The notes beneath the pieces are model-generated. The model searched no databases, was not told the origin of the DNA, and saw only the letters and a program-made list of their open reading frames with translations. Positions 35,308 to 43,734 of a stretch of 64,000 nt of DNA are shown here, in pieces. The translations under genes were made by a program, and so were the position numbers. Origin of the DNA: Chloroflexales bacterium ZM16-3 (GTDB lineage: Bacteria; Chloroflexota; Chloroflexia; Chloroflexales; Chloroflexaceae); assembly GCA_004138175.2 (NCBI GenBank), contig RYFE02000007.1:113743-177742 (forward strand), read 5' to 3'. Numbering within the stretch: the first letter of the stretch is position 1; every line of letters begins with the position of its first letter.

Positions 35308-36057
35308 ATGGAGAACCGTAACCCCACCCTTATCGGCGTCCTCGCCGGTGCCCTGATGATTGCCGTGCTGGCCCTCGGCGCGATCGGCACGGCCCTGATC
35401 AGCCGCCCCAGCCCCGCCGAGGCCCAGGCCAGCGGCGTGGGCGGTATGCGCCAGATCACCGTCGTTGGCAACGGCGAGGTGAAGGTCACGCCCGACACCG
35501 CCAGCGTCCAGATCGGCGTTGAGACCACGGCCCCCACCACCCAGGAGGCCCTGTCCCAGAACTCTGCTCAGGCCAACGCGATCATCGAGCAGATCAAGGC
35601 GCTCGGCGTGGCCGAGAAGGATATCCAGACCAGCGGGTTTAACATCTACCCGACCTATGGCAACGATGGCCGCGAAGTGACGGGCTACACCGTGAGCAAC
35701 CAGGTGAGCGTGACCATCCGCGACCTGGCCCAGGCCGGGGATCTGCTCGACCAGGTCGTCAAGGCGGGCGCGAACCGCATCTACGGCGTGAGCTTCAGCG
35801 TGGCCGATCCGGCCGCCACCCTGGCCCAGGCCCGCGACAAGGCCGTGGCCGACGCCAAGGCCCGCGCCGAGCAGCTGGCCGGGCAGGCCGGTGCCACCAT
35901 CGGCCAGGTGCTCGTGATCAGCGAGAACGTCGGCTCCAGCCCGGTGGTGCCCATGCCGATGATGGACCGCGCCGTCGGTGCCGCCGCGGCTGTCCCCGTC
36001 CAGGCCGGCGAGCAGAGCTACAGCGCCCAGGTGCAGATCACCTACGAGCTGCGGTAG
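35308..36057 (+). CDS. SIMPL-domain (DUF541) secreted or membrane-anchored protein
   Basis: This 249-residue protein has a hydrophobic N-terminal segment at about 8-32 followed by AEAQ, which looks like a signal peptide. The body is a SIMPL domain: ITVVGNGEVKVTPDTASVQI is the typical first strand pair, followed by AQANAIIEQIKALGVAEKDI, a TGYTVSNQVSVTIRDL core, and a DAKARAEQLAGQAG helix near the end. The family forms oligomeric periplasmic rings in some bacteria, with no agreed function. ATG 35308 has aaggtg upstream. It follows the nested hairpin element. Confidence 0.88.
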   Translation: MENRNPTLIGVLAGALMIAVLALGAIGTALISRPSPAEAQASGVGGMRQITVVGNGEVKVTPDTASVQIGVETTAPTTQEALSQNSAQANAIIEQIKALGVAEKDIQTSGFNIYPTYGNDGREVTGYTVSNQVSVTIRDLAQAGDLLDQVVKAGANRIYGVSFSVADPAATLAQARDKAVADAKARAEQLAGQAGATIGQVLVISENVGSSPVVPMPMMDRAVGAAAAVPVQAGEQSYSAQVQITYELR

Positions 36058-36250
36058 GCTGGGAGTCGGGAGTTAGGAGTCAGGAGTCAGGGGTCAGGAG
36101 TCGGGAACAACAAGGGAGCGCGCCAGCTTGCTGGTGCGCTCCCATATTGGTTCCGATGCGCGGCCCCCGACTCCCGACTCCCGACTCCTGACTCCCATAT
36201 TGGTTCCGATGCGCGGCCCCCGACTCCCGACTCCCGACTCCTGACTCCCA
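36058..36250. repeat. Heptanucleotide repeats, units gggagtc/aggagtc, with a duplicated block
   Basis: Tandem gggagtc and aggagtc units face complementary gactccc and gactcct units. A block of about 55 bases (catattggttccgatgcgcg... then gactccc units) is present twice in tandem at about 36140-36250. The arms also flank a cgcgccagc/gctggtgcg hairpin. Confidence 0.88.
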
Positions 36251-36252
36251 AC

Positions 36253-36855
36253 CTACACAGCCAGCCCCGCCGACAGGAAGCGGATAACATGGTCGGCGGC
36301 GGCGTCCACATCATCATCCACGAGACGGCTGAGGTTCTGCACCGTGTGCGGGCTGAGCAGCGCTAGGCAGATCGCGGCGAGCATAAGCGGGTCGCCGCTG
36401 CGGATGCTGCCCTGGCGCTGGCCAGAGGCGATCACATGGGCGAGCAGATCGTGGAGCGAGGCGTAGAGCCCCGGGTGGTCGAGGTCGGCCGGGGCATCGG
36501 CGGGGTCGGGGCGCAGGTCGATCAGGGCTGCCTGGCGGACGCTCTGGCGGTACTGCACCAGGATGATCGCCCGCAGCTTCTCCAGCGGGTCGTGGGCGTG
36601 GTCTGCGGCCTGAAATAGACAGTGGCGCGTGTCCTGGCATGCCGCCTCGCTCACAGCGGCGAAGAGCAGATCTTTGCTCGGGAATCGCCGGTAGATCGTG
36701 CCTACGCCAACGCCTGCCCGCCGCGCAACCTCCTCCATCTTCACGTCGGGGCCGCGCTCGGCGAAGAGCTCCTGGGCCGCCTGAAGCACCCGCTCCATAT
36801 TTCGCTGCACATCCCGCCGCTCGCGCCGCGCGCCCGCTGCCGCTTCCTCTGCCAT
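36253..36855 (-). CDS. TetR-family transcriptional regulator
   Basis: This 200-residue protein has the TetR N-terminal helix-turn-helix at about 12-60: RVLQAAQELFAERGPDVKME, then VARRAGVGVGTIYRRFPSKDLLF, a near-perfect family match. The C-terminal ligand and dimer domain is divergent. ATG 36855 is chosen because the promoter lies just upstream; the longer frame would start inside it. An inverted repeat overlaps its own -35 box, so autorepression is likely. The divergent neighbour is a pterin dehydratase gene. Confidence 0.9.
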   Translation of the reverse strand: MAEEAAAGARRERRDVQRNMERVLQAAQELFAERGPDVKMEEVARRAGVGVGTIYRRFPSKDLLFAAVSEAACQDTRHCLFQAADHAHDPLEKLRAIILVQYRQSVRQAALIDLRPDPADAPADLDHPGLYASLHDLLAHVIASGQRQGSIRSGDPLMLAAICLALLSPHTVQNLSRLVDDDVDAAADHVIRFLSAGLAV

Positions 36856-36897
36856 CCCCGCGCTCCTCGCTCGCCCCCCTGCCTTTGTACCGGCGCA

Positions 36898-36940
36898 AGT
36901 ATAGCATAGTCCAATAAAAAGTGGAAGCATTATTCCACTT
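36898..36940 (-). promoter_or_regulatory. TetR gene promoter with overlapping operator
   Basis: On the minus strand TTCCAC and TATACT are separated by 17 bases (36926-36898). An 8-base inverted repeat with a 6-base spacer, aagtggaa-N6-ttccactt (36919-36940), covers the -35 box. This is a plausible TetR operator. Confidence 0.6.
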
Positions 36941-37003
36941 CTGAGAGCGCTGAACAGTATGAGCGAGCCACTGGGCCGCTGCTCAGGGCAAGGCAGCCTC
37001 GGT

Positions 37004-37033
37004 TTGACCCACGCCCGCGCCACAGGCTATACT
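37004..37033 (+). promoter_or_regulatory. Promoter for pterin dehydratase gene
   Basis: TTGACC and TATACT are separated by 18 bases, ending 38 bases before the start codon. It lies about 64 bases from the TetR operator, so shared control is possible. Confidence 0.55.
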
Positions 37034-37071
37034 ACGCCAAGGGAAACACCACCATCAATGAGGAGCAGGCA

Positions 37072-37353
37072 ATGAGCACGATCAGCGATGACGAGATTGA
37101 GGAGAAGCTAGAGGATCTGGTTGGGTGGGCACGCCAGGGCGATCTGATCATCAAGACCTACAAGCTGCCCAGCTTCCCCGCCGCGATCGCCTTTGTCGTC
37201 AACGTCGGTTTCCTGGCCGAGTCTGCCGGACACCACCCCGACATCGACATCCGCTATAACAAAGTCACCCTGGCCCTGACCACCCACGACGCCGGAGGCA
37301 TCAGCGAGAAGGATTTCGATCTGGCGGCCGCCGCCGATGAGCTGATGGGGTAG
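37072..37353 (+). CDS. 4a-hydroxytetrahydrobiopterin dehydratase (PCD/DCoH)
   Basis: This 93-residue protein is a short alpha-beta enzyme that dehydrates the carbinolamine formed by pterin-dependent hydroxylases. The active-site motif is AGHHPDIDIRYNKV, with two adjacent His, and LTTHDAGGISEKDFDLA carries the third His and the family ending. A gaggag-type site precedes ATG 37072. No aromatic amino-acid hydroxylase gene is in the window. A moonlighting role in molybdopterin-related chemistry has been proposed for some family members, but nothing here speaks to it. Confidence 0.9.
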   Translation: MSTISDDEIEEKLEDLVGWARQGDLIIKTYKLPSFPAAIAFVVNVGFLAESAGHHPDIDIRYNKVTLALTTHDAGGISEKDFDLAAAADELMG

Positions 37354-37406
37354 GGGAGATTATGGAGAGCTTGCCCTCCATCGTCATCCTACCAGGAAAG
37401 GCACCC

Positions 37407-38177
37407 ATGCCGACAATCGACACCGCCGTTGGGCGAGCCTTCTACGCAGCGCGAGGGAACGCCGGCCCGGCCATCCTCTGCATTCATGGGGCCGGGGGCA
37501 GCCACAGCCACTGGGGCCACCTGCTCGGCGGCCTCGACGACATCGCCCGCGTTTACGCGGTCGATCTTCCTGGCCACGGGCGCTCCGACCCGCCCGGCCA
37601 TGCATCCATCCCTGGTTATGCCGAGTTTATATTCGCCCTGATGGACGCCCTGGAGCTAGAGCGGGCAGTGCTGGCTGGCCACTCGATGGGCGGGGCGATC
37701 ACGCTCACCGCCGCCACAGAGCGCCCCAGTCGCGTCACCGGCCTCATCCTCGCTGGCTCCAGCGCCCGCCTGCGCGTGCTGCCCTCCCTGATCGAAGGGC
37801 TCGTCGGCGACCCCGAGGACGCCATTGACCAGATGGTGGGCATGCTCTACGCCGCTGACGCCCCCGCCGAGCTGCGCGCCGCCGGGGCCGCCGAGTATCG
37901 TCGCTGCGACCCGCTGGTCTTCCGGGATGACTTTATCGCCTGCGACGGCTTCGATATCAGGCCGCGCCTCGCCGAGCTACGCCTACCTGCCCTGGTGATC
38001 ACCGGCACCGAGGATCGCATGGTTCCGCCAAAGCTAAGCGCCGAGCTGCACGCCGGGCTCGCGGGTGCCCAGCTCGCCAGCATCAGCGGTGCCGGACACA
38101 TGCCCATGGTCGAGCGCCCCGATCAGGTCGTCGCGGCGATCCGGGAGTGGCTGGGTGCCAAGATGGTGCCCTCCTAG
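37407..38177 (+). CDS. Alpha/beta-hydrolase
   Basis: This protein has 256 residues from ATG 37407, or 271 from ATG 37362; both starts have purine-rich sites upstream. The fold is clear: oxyanion-hole CIHGAGGSHSHW, AVDLPGHGRSD, the nucleophile elbow GHSMGG with Ser, the acid in ITGTEDRMVPP and the catalytic His in ISGAGHMPMVERPD. The substrate is unknown; esterase or lactonase-type activity is possible. It follows the pterin dehydratase gene by 9-54 bases and may be in its operon. Confidence 0.86.
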   Translation: MPTIDTAVGRAFYAARGNAGPAILCIHGAGGSHSHWGHLLGGLDDIARVYAVDLPGHGRSDPPGHASIPGYAEFIFALMDALELERAVLAGHSMGGAITLTAATERPSRVTGLILAGSSARLRVLPSLIEGLVGDPEDAIDQMVGMLYAADAPAELRAAGAAEYRRCDPLVFRDDFIACDGFDIRPRLAELRLPALVITGTEDRMVPPKLSAELHAGLAGAQLASISGAGHMPMVERPDQVVAAIREWLGAKMVPS

Positions 38178-38493
38178 AGCACTGAGCAGTATGCTTGAGT
38201 CACTGAGTCACTGAACTTGGTGGCTCGCTGCCCTTGCCCCTTCCTATTGCAATACCTTCGCCAATTATCCAGTGAGCACCTCATCATCGTGGTGACGTCG
38301 GACAGGCAGTGGAGCAGTGGTAGCATGGTTCCCATGCCTTTTGTGGTTCCTCCGTTGTGTGCCTTTGAACAACCCAACGGCACCACAGAAGCCATTTTCG
38401 TTCGCAGTCATTTTTGGCGAAGATATTGCTTGACAGATCAGGTTACGACGACACATAATAGCTGCCATCTTCCCGCTGTTGAGGAGAACCCCT
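38178..38493. other. Gap with ctgagtca repeats and an OsmC promoter
   Basis: Near 38180-38215 are short actgagtc-type repeats. The middle part is less GC-rich than the genes and shows no reading frame that I trust. The final part holds a promoter. Confidence 0.6.
38430..38459 (+). promoter_or_regulatory. Promoter for OsmC-family gene
   Basis: A perfect TTGACA at 38430 and CATAAT at 38454 are separated by 18 bases, 35 bases before the start codon. Confidence 0.6.
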
Positions 38494-39027
38494 ATGCCTG
38501 CTACCTGGTCGCTCCCTGAGTACCTGGATCGTAAGCGCGATCTGGTCGATGCCTACCGCGAGCAGCTGCGCGCGTCCGACGCCGCGCCGGCCCCGCTGCG
38601 CGCCTCCGTCACGGTGGCGGCGGGCACCGGCCTACGCCCGGTGCGCATCCGTGATCATATGGTCGTCACCGATGCGGGTGCGGCTCTGGGCGGCTACGGC
38701 CTTGGCCCCAGCGCCCCCGAGTTGCTGCTCGGCGCGCTCGCCAGTTGCCTTGCCCACTCGGCTATGGTTATCGCCGCCGACCGGGGCGTGGCCTTCGAGC
38801 AGTTTGAGGTTGAGGTGACCGGCCAGCTCGACTACCGGGGCACGCTCGCCGTGGCGGATGACGCCATCGTCTACCCTACGAACCTGGCCTACACCCTGCG
38901 CTTCTCCGGCGATGTCCTCGATGCGGATGTCGCCGCGATCCAGGCCGATATCGCCCGGTTCTGCCCGGTGCTGCTGGCCCTGACGACCCCGCTTGCGGTG
39001 GAGGGCCGGTCCGAGCGGATGTCGTAG
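38494..39027 (+). CDS. OsmC-family peroxidase-like protein
   Basis: This 177-residue protein has the OsmC/Ohr fold. The central helix motif APELLLGALASCLAHSAMVI contains the first redox Cys, and the second is in DIARFCPVLLAL, matching the two-Cys thiol peroxidase pattern. It would reduce organic hydroperoxides in the cytosol. ATG 38494 has gaggag at 7-base spacing. Its TAG stop is formed by the first gtagggg unit of the palindromic spacer that follows. Confidence 0.85.
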   Translation: MPATWSLPEYLDRKRDLVDAYREQLRASDAAPAPLRASVTVAAGTGLRPVRIRDHMVVTDAGAALGGYGLGPSAPELLLGALASCLAHSAMVIAADRGVAFEQFEVEVTGQLDYRGTLAVADDAIVYPTNLAYTLRFSGDVLDADVAAIQADIARFCPVLLALTTPLAVEGRSERMS

Positions 39028-39067
39028 GGGCGGGATGTCGTAGGGGCGGCTCGCGAGCCGCCCCTAC
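39024..39067. repeat. Palindrome after OsmC gene, with partial duplicate
   Basis: A 28-bp perfect palindrome (39040-39067; gtaggggcggctcg and complement) is preceded by a partial copy gtaggggcggg whose TAG is the OsmC stop codon. Confidence 0.85.
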
Positions 39068-39104
39068 TCGTCACCTGATCCGGTTCGTGCGTTCGGGGGC
39101 ATGG

Positions 39105-40076
39105 ATGGCGAAGCGACGAAAGCGCTCGGCGCAGGCGGGCGCGCCGGGCATCCTGCCGGTGGCCCTGGGGCTGGTGGCGCTGGTGGCGCTGGCGGTCGGG
39201 ATTGCCGTGGCCCTAGGGCGGTCTGCGCCCGCGCCCGCCACCGCTCCCCCCGAGGCGGTTGACGGCTGCCGCTCCACGCCGCAGTTCGTCGCTTCGGTGG
39301 CCGAGTCTCCCGATGTGGCACTGGCCACCGATGGGCGCGAGATGGGACTGGCCCTGCGCGCCGCTACGGGCGAGGCGCCGGCCTACCAGCATCCGACCTG
39401 GGACGACGCTGGCTACCTGGGCGCGATCGCCTACGACCGCCAGGGCAATGTGTACGCCGCGCCGACCCCGCGCCTCTCGCTGGCCGATAACCCGCTAGAC
39501 GGGGCGGCGACGATCTGGCGGGCGGATACGGCCACCGGCGAGATGCGGCCCTTCGTAACCCTGCCGGGCGCGGCTAGCGCGCGTAACCCCTTCGGCATGC
39601 TCGGCCTGTTCTACGCCTGCGATCTGGAGACGCTCTATGCCGGGTCGGTGCTCGGCTCGATGCCGACCGAGGAGCGCGGCGGGGTGGTGGCCGTCCATCT
39701 ACCAGACGGCGGGCAGACGGTGGTGCTGGAGGGCAGGGATGTGATGGGCGTGCTGCTGGTGCGCCAGGGCGCGGGCTACACGCTCTACGCCGGGCTGGCC
39801 CGCAGCCCCGAGGTGCTTGCCCTGCCGCTCGATTCTCAGGGCCGAGCGCTCGGCCCGGCCACCACCCTGCTCGACCTGACCGAGGCCGGGGCCACGCCCC
39901 AGGAGCGGGCGCGCAAGCTGCGCCTCATCGGCGGCGAGCTAGTGGCCGACCTGGTGCCCTTCGCCTTCTCGCTCCAGGCGAACGCGACCGACACGCCGCA
40001 GATCCGGCGGGCGACGTGGTTCTGGGACGCGGCTGCAGGCGCGTGGTCGCTACGCCAGCCCGCGCAGCGTTCGTAG
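39105..40076 (+). CDS. Membrane-anchored or secreted protein with propeller-like repeats, function unknown
   Basis: This 323-residue protein starts with a basic stretch (MAKRRKRS) and a hydrophobic segment (about residues 18-40, LPVALGLVALVALAVGIAVAL), followed by a Pro/Ala linker. The outside part has IAYDRQGNVYAAPTPRLS, ATIWRADTATGEMRPF and YTLYAGLARSPEVLALPL. These resemble blades of NHL- or SMP-30-like beta propellers. Two Cys (DGCRST and YACDLE) might form a disulfide. ATG 39105 has ggggg upstream. Its 3' end overlaps a response-regulator fossil on the other strand. Confidence 0.68.
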   Translation: MAKRRKRSAQAGAPGILPVALGLVALVALAVGIAVALGRSAPAPATAPPEAVDGCRSTPQFVASVAESPDVALATDGREMGLALRAATGEAPAYQHPTWDDAGYLGAIAYDRQGNVYAAPTPRLSLADNPLDGAATIWRADTATGEMRPFVTLPGAASARNPFGMLGLFYACDLETLYAGSVLGSMPTEERGGVVAVHLPDGGQTVVLEGRDVMGVLLVRQGAGYTLYAGLARSPEVLALPLDSQGRALGPATTLLDLTEAGATPQERARKLRLIGGELVADLVPFAFSLQANATDTPQIRRATWFWDAAAGAWSLRQPAQRS

Positions 40077-40193
40077 CAGATCCTCGCGCGAGCAGCCCTT
40101 CAGCAGGAAGGCGGCGGCCAGAGCCGCCGCCCGGTAGATTGGGTGCAGTGTCAGGACGACGAATCGGGCGGTGGGCCAGTTGCTTTGACCCAC
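40050..40193 (-). pseudogene. Fragment of a response-regulator receiver domain
   Basis: The minus strand reads ARFVVLTLHPIYRAAALAAA followed by FLLKGCSREDLLRTLRGLA and a stop. This matches the last part of a NarL/LuxR-type receiver domain: the beta-4 Thr, the beta-5 Lys and helix 5. The Thr-Lys spacing is about four residues shorter than normal, and the Asp-bearing N-terminal half is missing. It overlaps the 3' end of the neighbouring plus-strand gene. Confidence 0.42.
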
Positions 40194-40222
40194 CTGGTGA
40201 TGTTGAGGGACACCACCAGAAA

Positions 40223-41833
40223 TTACTCCCAGCTCCAGTCCTTGAACTGATCGCGCAGATGGGCCTTGAGGAACTTGCCGGTGGAGGTGCGCGGGATCTC
40301 GTCCACGAAGACGAAGGCATCGGGCAGCCAGAACTTCGCCACCAGGGGCGCCAGATAGTCGTGCAGCTCCTGGCTTGTCACGCTAGCCCCCTCCTTGAGC
40401 ACGATCGCCGCCAGGGGGCGCTCGTCCCAGCGCGGGTGGGCCACCGCGATCACGGCGGCCTCGCGCACGGCGGGGTGGCCCATCAGGGCGTTCTCTAGAT
40501 CCAGCGAGCTGATCCACTCGCCGCCGGACTTGATCAGATCCTTCGTGCGGTCAGTGATCTTCACATAGCCGTCGGGGCTGATCGTCACCACATCGCCGGT
40601 GCGGAACCAGCCATCGGCGCTCCACTTATCGCGCTCGCTCTCCAGCTTGAAGTAGCTCGCGGCCACCCAGGGGCCGCGCACCTCCAGCTCACCCATCGTC
40701 TCGCCATCCCATGGCGCCTCTCCGTTCTCATTCATCGCCCGGATATCCACCAGCGGCACGGAGGTCCCTTGGCAGGCACGCAGCGCATAGAGGGTGTCGG
40801 CATCAACATCAGCGAGGTCGTCCCTTACCCGCGAGACCGTGCCCAGCGGGCTCATCTCTGTCATGCCCCAGGCGTGGAGCACCTTGAGGTTGAACGTGTC
40901 GAAGGCGCGGATCATCGCCTCGGGCGCGGCCGCGCCGCCTACGACCATCTCCATGGGCAAGAGCTTCCAGCGATCCGGCTCCTTCTGGAGCGCCTGGAGT
41001 ACGCCCATCCAGATCGTGGGCACGCCAGCCGTCTTCGTCACCTGCTCAGACTCGTAGAGATCGAGCAGGTTTACGGCGTCGAGGTAGGGGCCAGGCATGG
41101 CCAGCTTGCAGCCGACCATCACACCGGTGAAGGGCAGCCCCCAGGCGTTCACATGGAACATGGGCACCACCGGGGTCAGCACATCGCGCTGCGAAAGATT
41201 GAGCATATCGGGCAGGGCCGAGCCGAGCGAGTGCAGGATGGTGGAGCGGTGCGAGTAGACCACGCCCTTGGGCCTGCCGGTGGTGCCCGATGTGTAGCAC
41301 ATACCCATAGGCGCGTCCTCGGGCAGATCGGGGTAGGAGAAGTCGCCCGTCGCGGTGTCCAGGAAATCCTCGTAGCTGGTGAGACCCTCGGGCACGGGCT
41401 GGCCGGTCAGCGGCACGACGATCACCTTCTCAACCTTGATATGGTTCTTGATCGCTTCATAGAGCTTGAGCAGCACATCGTCCAAGATCAGGAATCGATC
41501 CTCGGCGTGGTTGATGATATAGGCGATATCGGTGGGGTGTAGGCGCAGGTTGAGCGTGTGGAGCACGCCGCCAACCACCGGGATGCCGAAGTATGCCTCC
41601 AGGTGGGCGTAGGTGTTCCAGCTCAAGGTTGCCACCCGGTCGCCGGGCTGAAGTCCGGCCCTCTGAAGGGCCTCGGCGAGGGCGCGCGAGCGGCGGTAGA
41701 AGTCGGCGTAGGTGTAGCGGTGGAGCGACTTGTCCGGCATGCGCGTGACAATCTCGCTTTTGGGGAAGAGCTTGCCAGCCCGCTCCAGCAGGTGGCTCAG
41801 GGTTAGCGGCGTGTGCATCATCGTCGATAGCAT
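40223..41833 (-). CDS. Fatty-acyl-CoA synthetase (AMP-forming)
   Basis: This 536-residue ANL-superfamily enzyme activates a carboxylic acid with ATP and CoA. The phosphate loop is [18 protein letters not shown]. Other marks are [13 protein letters not shown], the A5 motif [32 protein letters not shown] and the hinge [15 protein letters not shown]. The A10 Lys is in [14 protein letters not shown]. The WG-rich A4/A5 parts resemble medium/long-chain FadD-like ligases. ATG 41833 has ggagaa upstream. It is a monocistronic unit with no beta-oxidation neighbour. Confidence 0.9.
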   Translation of the reverse strand: MLSTMMHTPLTLSHLLERAGKLFPKSEIVTRMPDKSLHRYTYADFYRRSRALAEALQRAGLQPGDRVATLSWNTYAHLEAYFGIPVVGGVLHTLNLRLHPTDIAYIINHAEDRFLILDDVLLKLYEAIKNHIKVEKVIVVPLTGQPVPEGLTSYEDFLDTATGDFSYPDLPEDAPMGMCYTSGTTGRPKGVVYSHRSTILHSLGSALPDMLNLSQRDVLTPVVPMFHVNAWGLPFTGVMVGCKLAMPGPYLDAVNLLDLYESEQVTKTAGVPTIWMGVLQALQKEPDRWKLLPMEMVVGGAAAPEAMIRAFDTFNLKVLHAWGMTEMSPLGTVSRVRDDLADVDADTLYALRACQGTSVPLVDIRAMNENGEAPWDGETMGELEVRGPWVAASYFKLESERDKWSADGWFRTGDVVTISPDGYVKITDRTKDLIKSGGEWISSLDLENALMGHPAVREAAVIAVAHPRWDERPLAAIVLKEGASVTSQELHDYLAPLVAKFWLPDAFVFVDEIPRTSTGKFLKAHLRDQFKDWSWE

Positions 41834-42256
41834 GAAGTTCTCCGGGTCCGCATCGGCGCGGTTGATCAGATTGGCTTCTACGCGGGGTGTCTCTCATGAT
41901 AGGAGCAGGGCGGGCGGGAGTCAAATCTCGCCTGCATAATCCATGAGGTAGCCCCGCAGAACAGCCTCGATGGACGCCAAAGCACCGGTGAACATTGGTG
42001 CTTTTGCCCGTGGCGGCAAGAGCCGCGTGCCGACCAAAGCCCTCGACCATGATTTTCAGCCGGACGAGATGCGGTGCTACGTTCACTATGAACTGTCAAG
42101 TTGCTACGAACCTTGTCTTTCCAATTTTTTTGTTGGGTTTGGGCGGCGAAGCCCCAGGACGTTGCAACAGCCCTGCCGGGCGGCAGTTGACAGGTTTCTT
42201 GATCGTCGAGATCTGCTATACTACAAAACATCCGTTCATATTGCCGAGGGAGAGGG
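41834..42256. other. Gap with transposase fossil, half hairpin repeat and promoter
   Basis: The 423 bases contain a transposase-like fragment (about 41961-42075) and a half copy of the family E hairpin (about 42125-42165). An extended -10 box (TGCTATACT, 42214-42222) lies ahead of the next gene. Confidence 0.6.
41964..42074 (+). pseudogene. Transposase fragment (ISAzo13-like)
   Basis: The frame reads MDAKAPVNIGAFARGGKSRV then PTKALDHDFQPDE. This matches a segment that I know from DDE-type transposase relatives, of the form D-x-K-x(4)-G-x-F-x-RGGKSR followed by DHDF. The sequence then loses homology, no start or terminal repeats are visible, and the rest of the gene is absent. Confidence 0.45.
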
Positions 42257-43693
42257 ATGGAGCCAGAGGAGATCGCCGCGCTGCTGGCGTTGCCCGAGGG
42301 GGAGAAGTTGGCCTTCGCCCGCGAGAAGAGTCGGCTGGACGATATTGCTGAGACGCTGGTGTCCTTCGCCAACGCGCAGGGCGGCGAGCTGCTGCTGGGT
42401 GTCTCGGGGCGGGCCAGGGCGAAGGCCGAGGGCCTGGCCGATGTCGTCGCGGCCCGCGAGCTGCTGCTAGAGGCGGCCCTGGCCTGCACGCCGCCGCTCA
42501 TCCTGCCCCTGCCGCGCCTCGTTCGCCACGGCGAGGCCGCGCTGCTGCTGGCCAGCGTGCCCGCCGGGCTCTCGCAGGTCTACAGCCTGCACGGCAAGTA
42601 CCTGCGCCGCGAGGGCGGCACTAACCAGCCCCTTGCCCCCGACGCCCTGCGCCGCCTGCTGGTCGAGCGCGGCGACGTGAGCTGGGAGCGCGGCGCGCCC
42701 GGCGGGGCCATAGCCGACGAGCTTGATCCGCACAAGGTCAACGCCTACGCCCGCCGGGTTGGCCCCGAGGCCGAGTCCGACCCCATGGCCTTCCTGCTGC
42801 GGCGAGGCTGTGTCGTCCGGGGGCTAGGGGTTGGGGGTTGGGGGGTAGATGCCCAACCCCTAGCCCCCAACTCCCAACCCCTAACGCCGACCAACGCCGG
42901 CCTGCTGCTCTTCGCCCGCAGTGTGGAGGAGCGCTACCCCCAGGCCGAGATCACGCTCGTCCACTACCGGGGGCGCGATATGGGCGATGTGTTCGAGCGC
43001 GAGGACGTGCGCGACACCCTGCCCGAGGCGGTGCGCCGGGCCGAGCGCTGGCTGATGGAGCATATGCGCAAGGGCAGCCGCATGGTCGGCCTGGAGCGCC
43101 AGGACTGGACGCAGTTCCCGCCCGGCGCCGTGCGCGAGGCTCTGGTGAACGCCGTTGCCCACCGCGACTACAGCGTGCGCGGTGAGGGCGTGCGGATCGG
43201 TCTGTTCGCCGACCGACTGGAGTGCTACTCGCCTGGCCGCCTGCCCGGCCACGTCACCCTGGAGAATATCGTCGCCGAGCGCTTCTCGCGTAATGAGAGC
43301 CTGGTCCAGGTGCTGGCCGACCTCGGCCTGATCGAGCGGCTTGGCTACGGGATCGACCGTATGCTGCGCCAGATGGATGACGCCGACCTGCCGCCGCCGC
43401 AGTTCCGTGAGACGGCGGCAGGCTTCCTGGTGACGCTCCATGGCCAGCCGACCGAGGGCCTCGGCCCCGAGGGGCTCGATACCCGCGAGTGGGCGCGCCA
43501 GGGTCTCAATGAGCGCCAGATCGCCGCCCTGATCTTCCTCGCCGCGCAGCGCCGCATCACGAACCGTGACCTCCAGGAGCTTCACCCCGACGTGAGCGCC
43601 GAGACTATCCGCCGCGACTTGGTTGACCTCGTGGATCGCGGGATGTTGCTGCGCGTCGGCGAGAAGCGTGCGACCTATTACATAATGAAATGA
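42257..43693 (+). CDS. AlbA/Schlafen-domain ATPase-like regulator (COG2865 type) carrying an in-frame repeat
   Basis: This 478-residue protein has an N-terminal AlbA_2/Schlafen-like domain (about 15-135; EKLAFAREKSRLDDIAETLVSFANAQGGELLLGV). Next comes a central domain with a GHKL-type ATPase region (VREALVNAVAHRDYSVRGEG and RLECYSPGRLPG, about 295-345) and a C-terminal winged helix (about 415-470; ITNRDLQELHPDVSAETIRR). Such proteins are predicted transcriptional regulators, in some cases linked to defence. Residues of about 189-211 (GLGVGGWGVDAQPLAPNSQP...) are encoded by an inverted ttggggg heptanucleotide repeat that is otherwise intergenic; the frame is kept. A gagggagaggg site precedes ATG 42257. 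Confidence 0.82.
   Translation: MEPEEIAALLALPEGEKLAFAREKSRLDDIAETLVSFANAQGGELLLGVSGRARAKAEGLADVVAARELLLEAALACTPPLILPLPRLVRHGEAALLLASVPAGLSQVYSLHGKYLRREGGTNQPLAPDALRRLLVERGDVSWERGAPGGAIADELDPHKVNAYARRVGPEAESDPMAFLLRRGCVVRGLGVGGWGVDAQPLAPNSQPLTPTNAGLLLFARSVEERYPQAEITLVHYRGRDMGDVFEREDVRDTLPEAVRRAERWLMEHMRKGSRMVGLERQDWTQFPPGAVREALVNAVAHRDYSVRGEGVRIGLFADRLECYSPGRLPGHVTLENIVAERFSRNESLVQVLADLGLIERLGYGIDRMLRQMDDADLPPPQFRETAAGFLVTLHGQPTEGLGPEGLDTREWARQGLNERQIAALIFLAAQRRITNRDLQELHPDVSAETIRRDLVDLVDRGMLLRVGEKRATYYIMK
42821..42889. repeat. Inverted heptanucleotide repeat inserted in frame in a CDS
   Basis: ctagggg ttggggg ttggggg on the left faces caacccc tagcccc caactcc caacccc on the right. It matches the intergenic tracts at 22159 and 44640 but lies inside the AlbA/ATPase gene. 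Confidence 0.9.
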
Positions 43694-43734
43694 ATAATGA
43701 TGTAGGGCCGAAGCCCCATATGCATCAAGGTAAG

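Noticed and set aside
36058..36250. CRISPR-like or attachment-site repeats
   Set aside because: Period is 7 bases with inverted halves; there is no integrase and no spacer structure.
38217..38519. 100-codon frame before the OsmC gene
   Set aside because: No ribosome-binding site, odd composition, and it overlaps the OsmC promoter and start.
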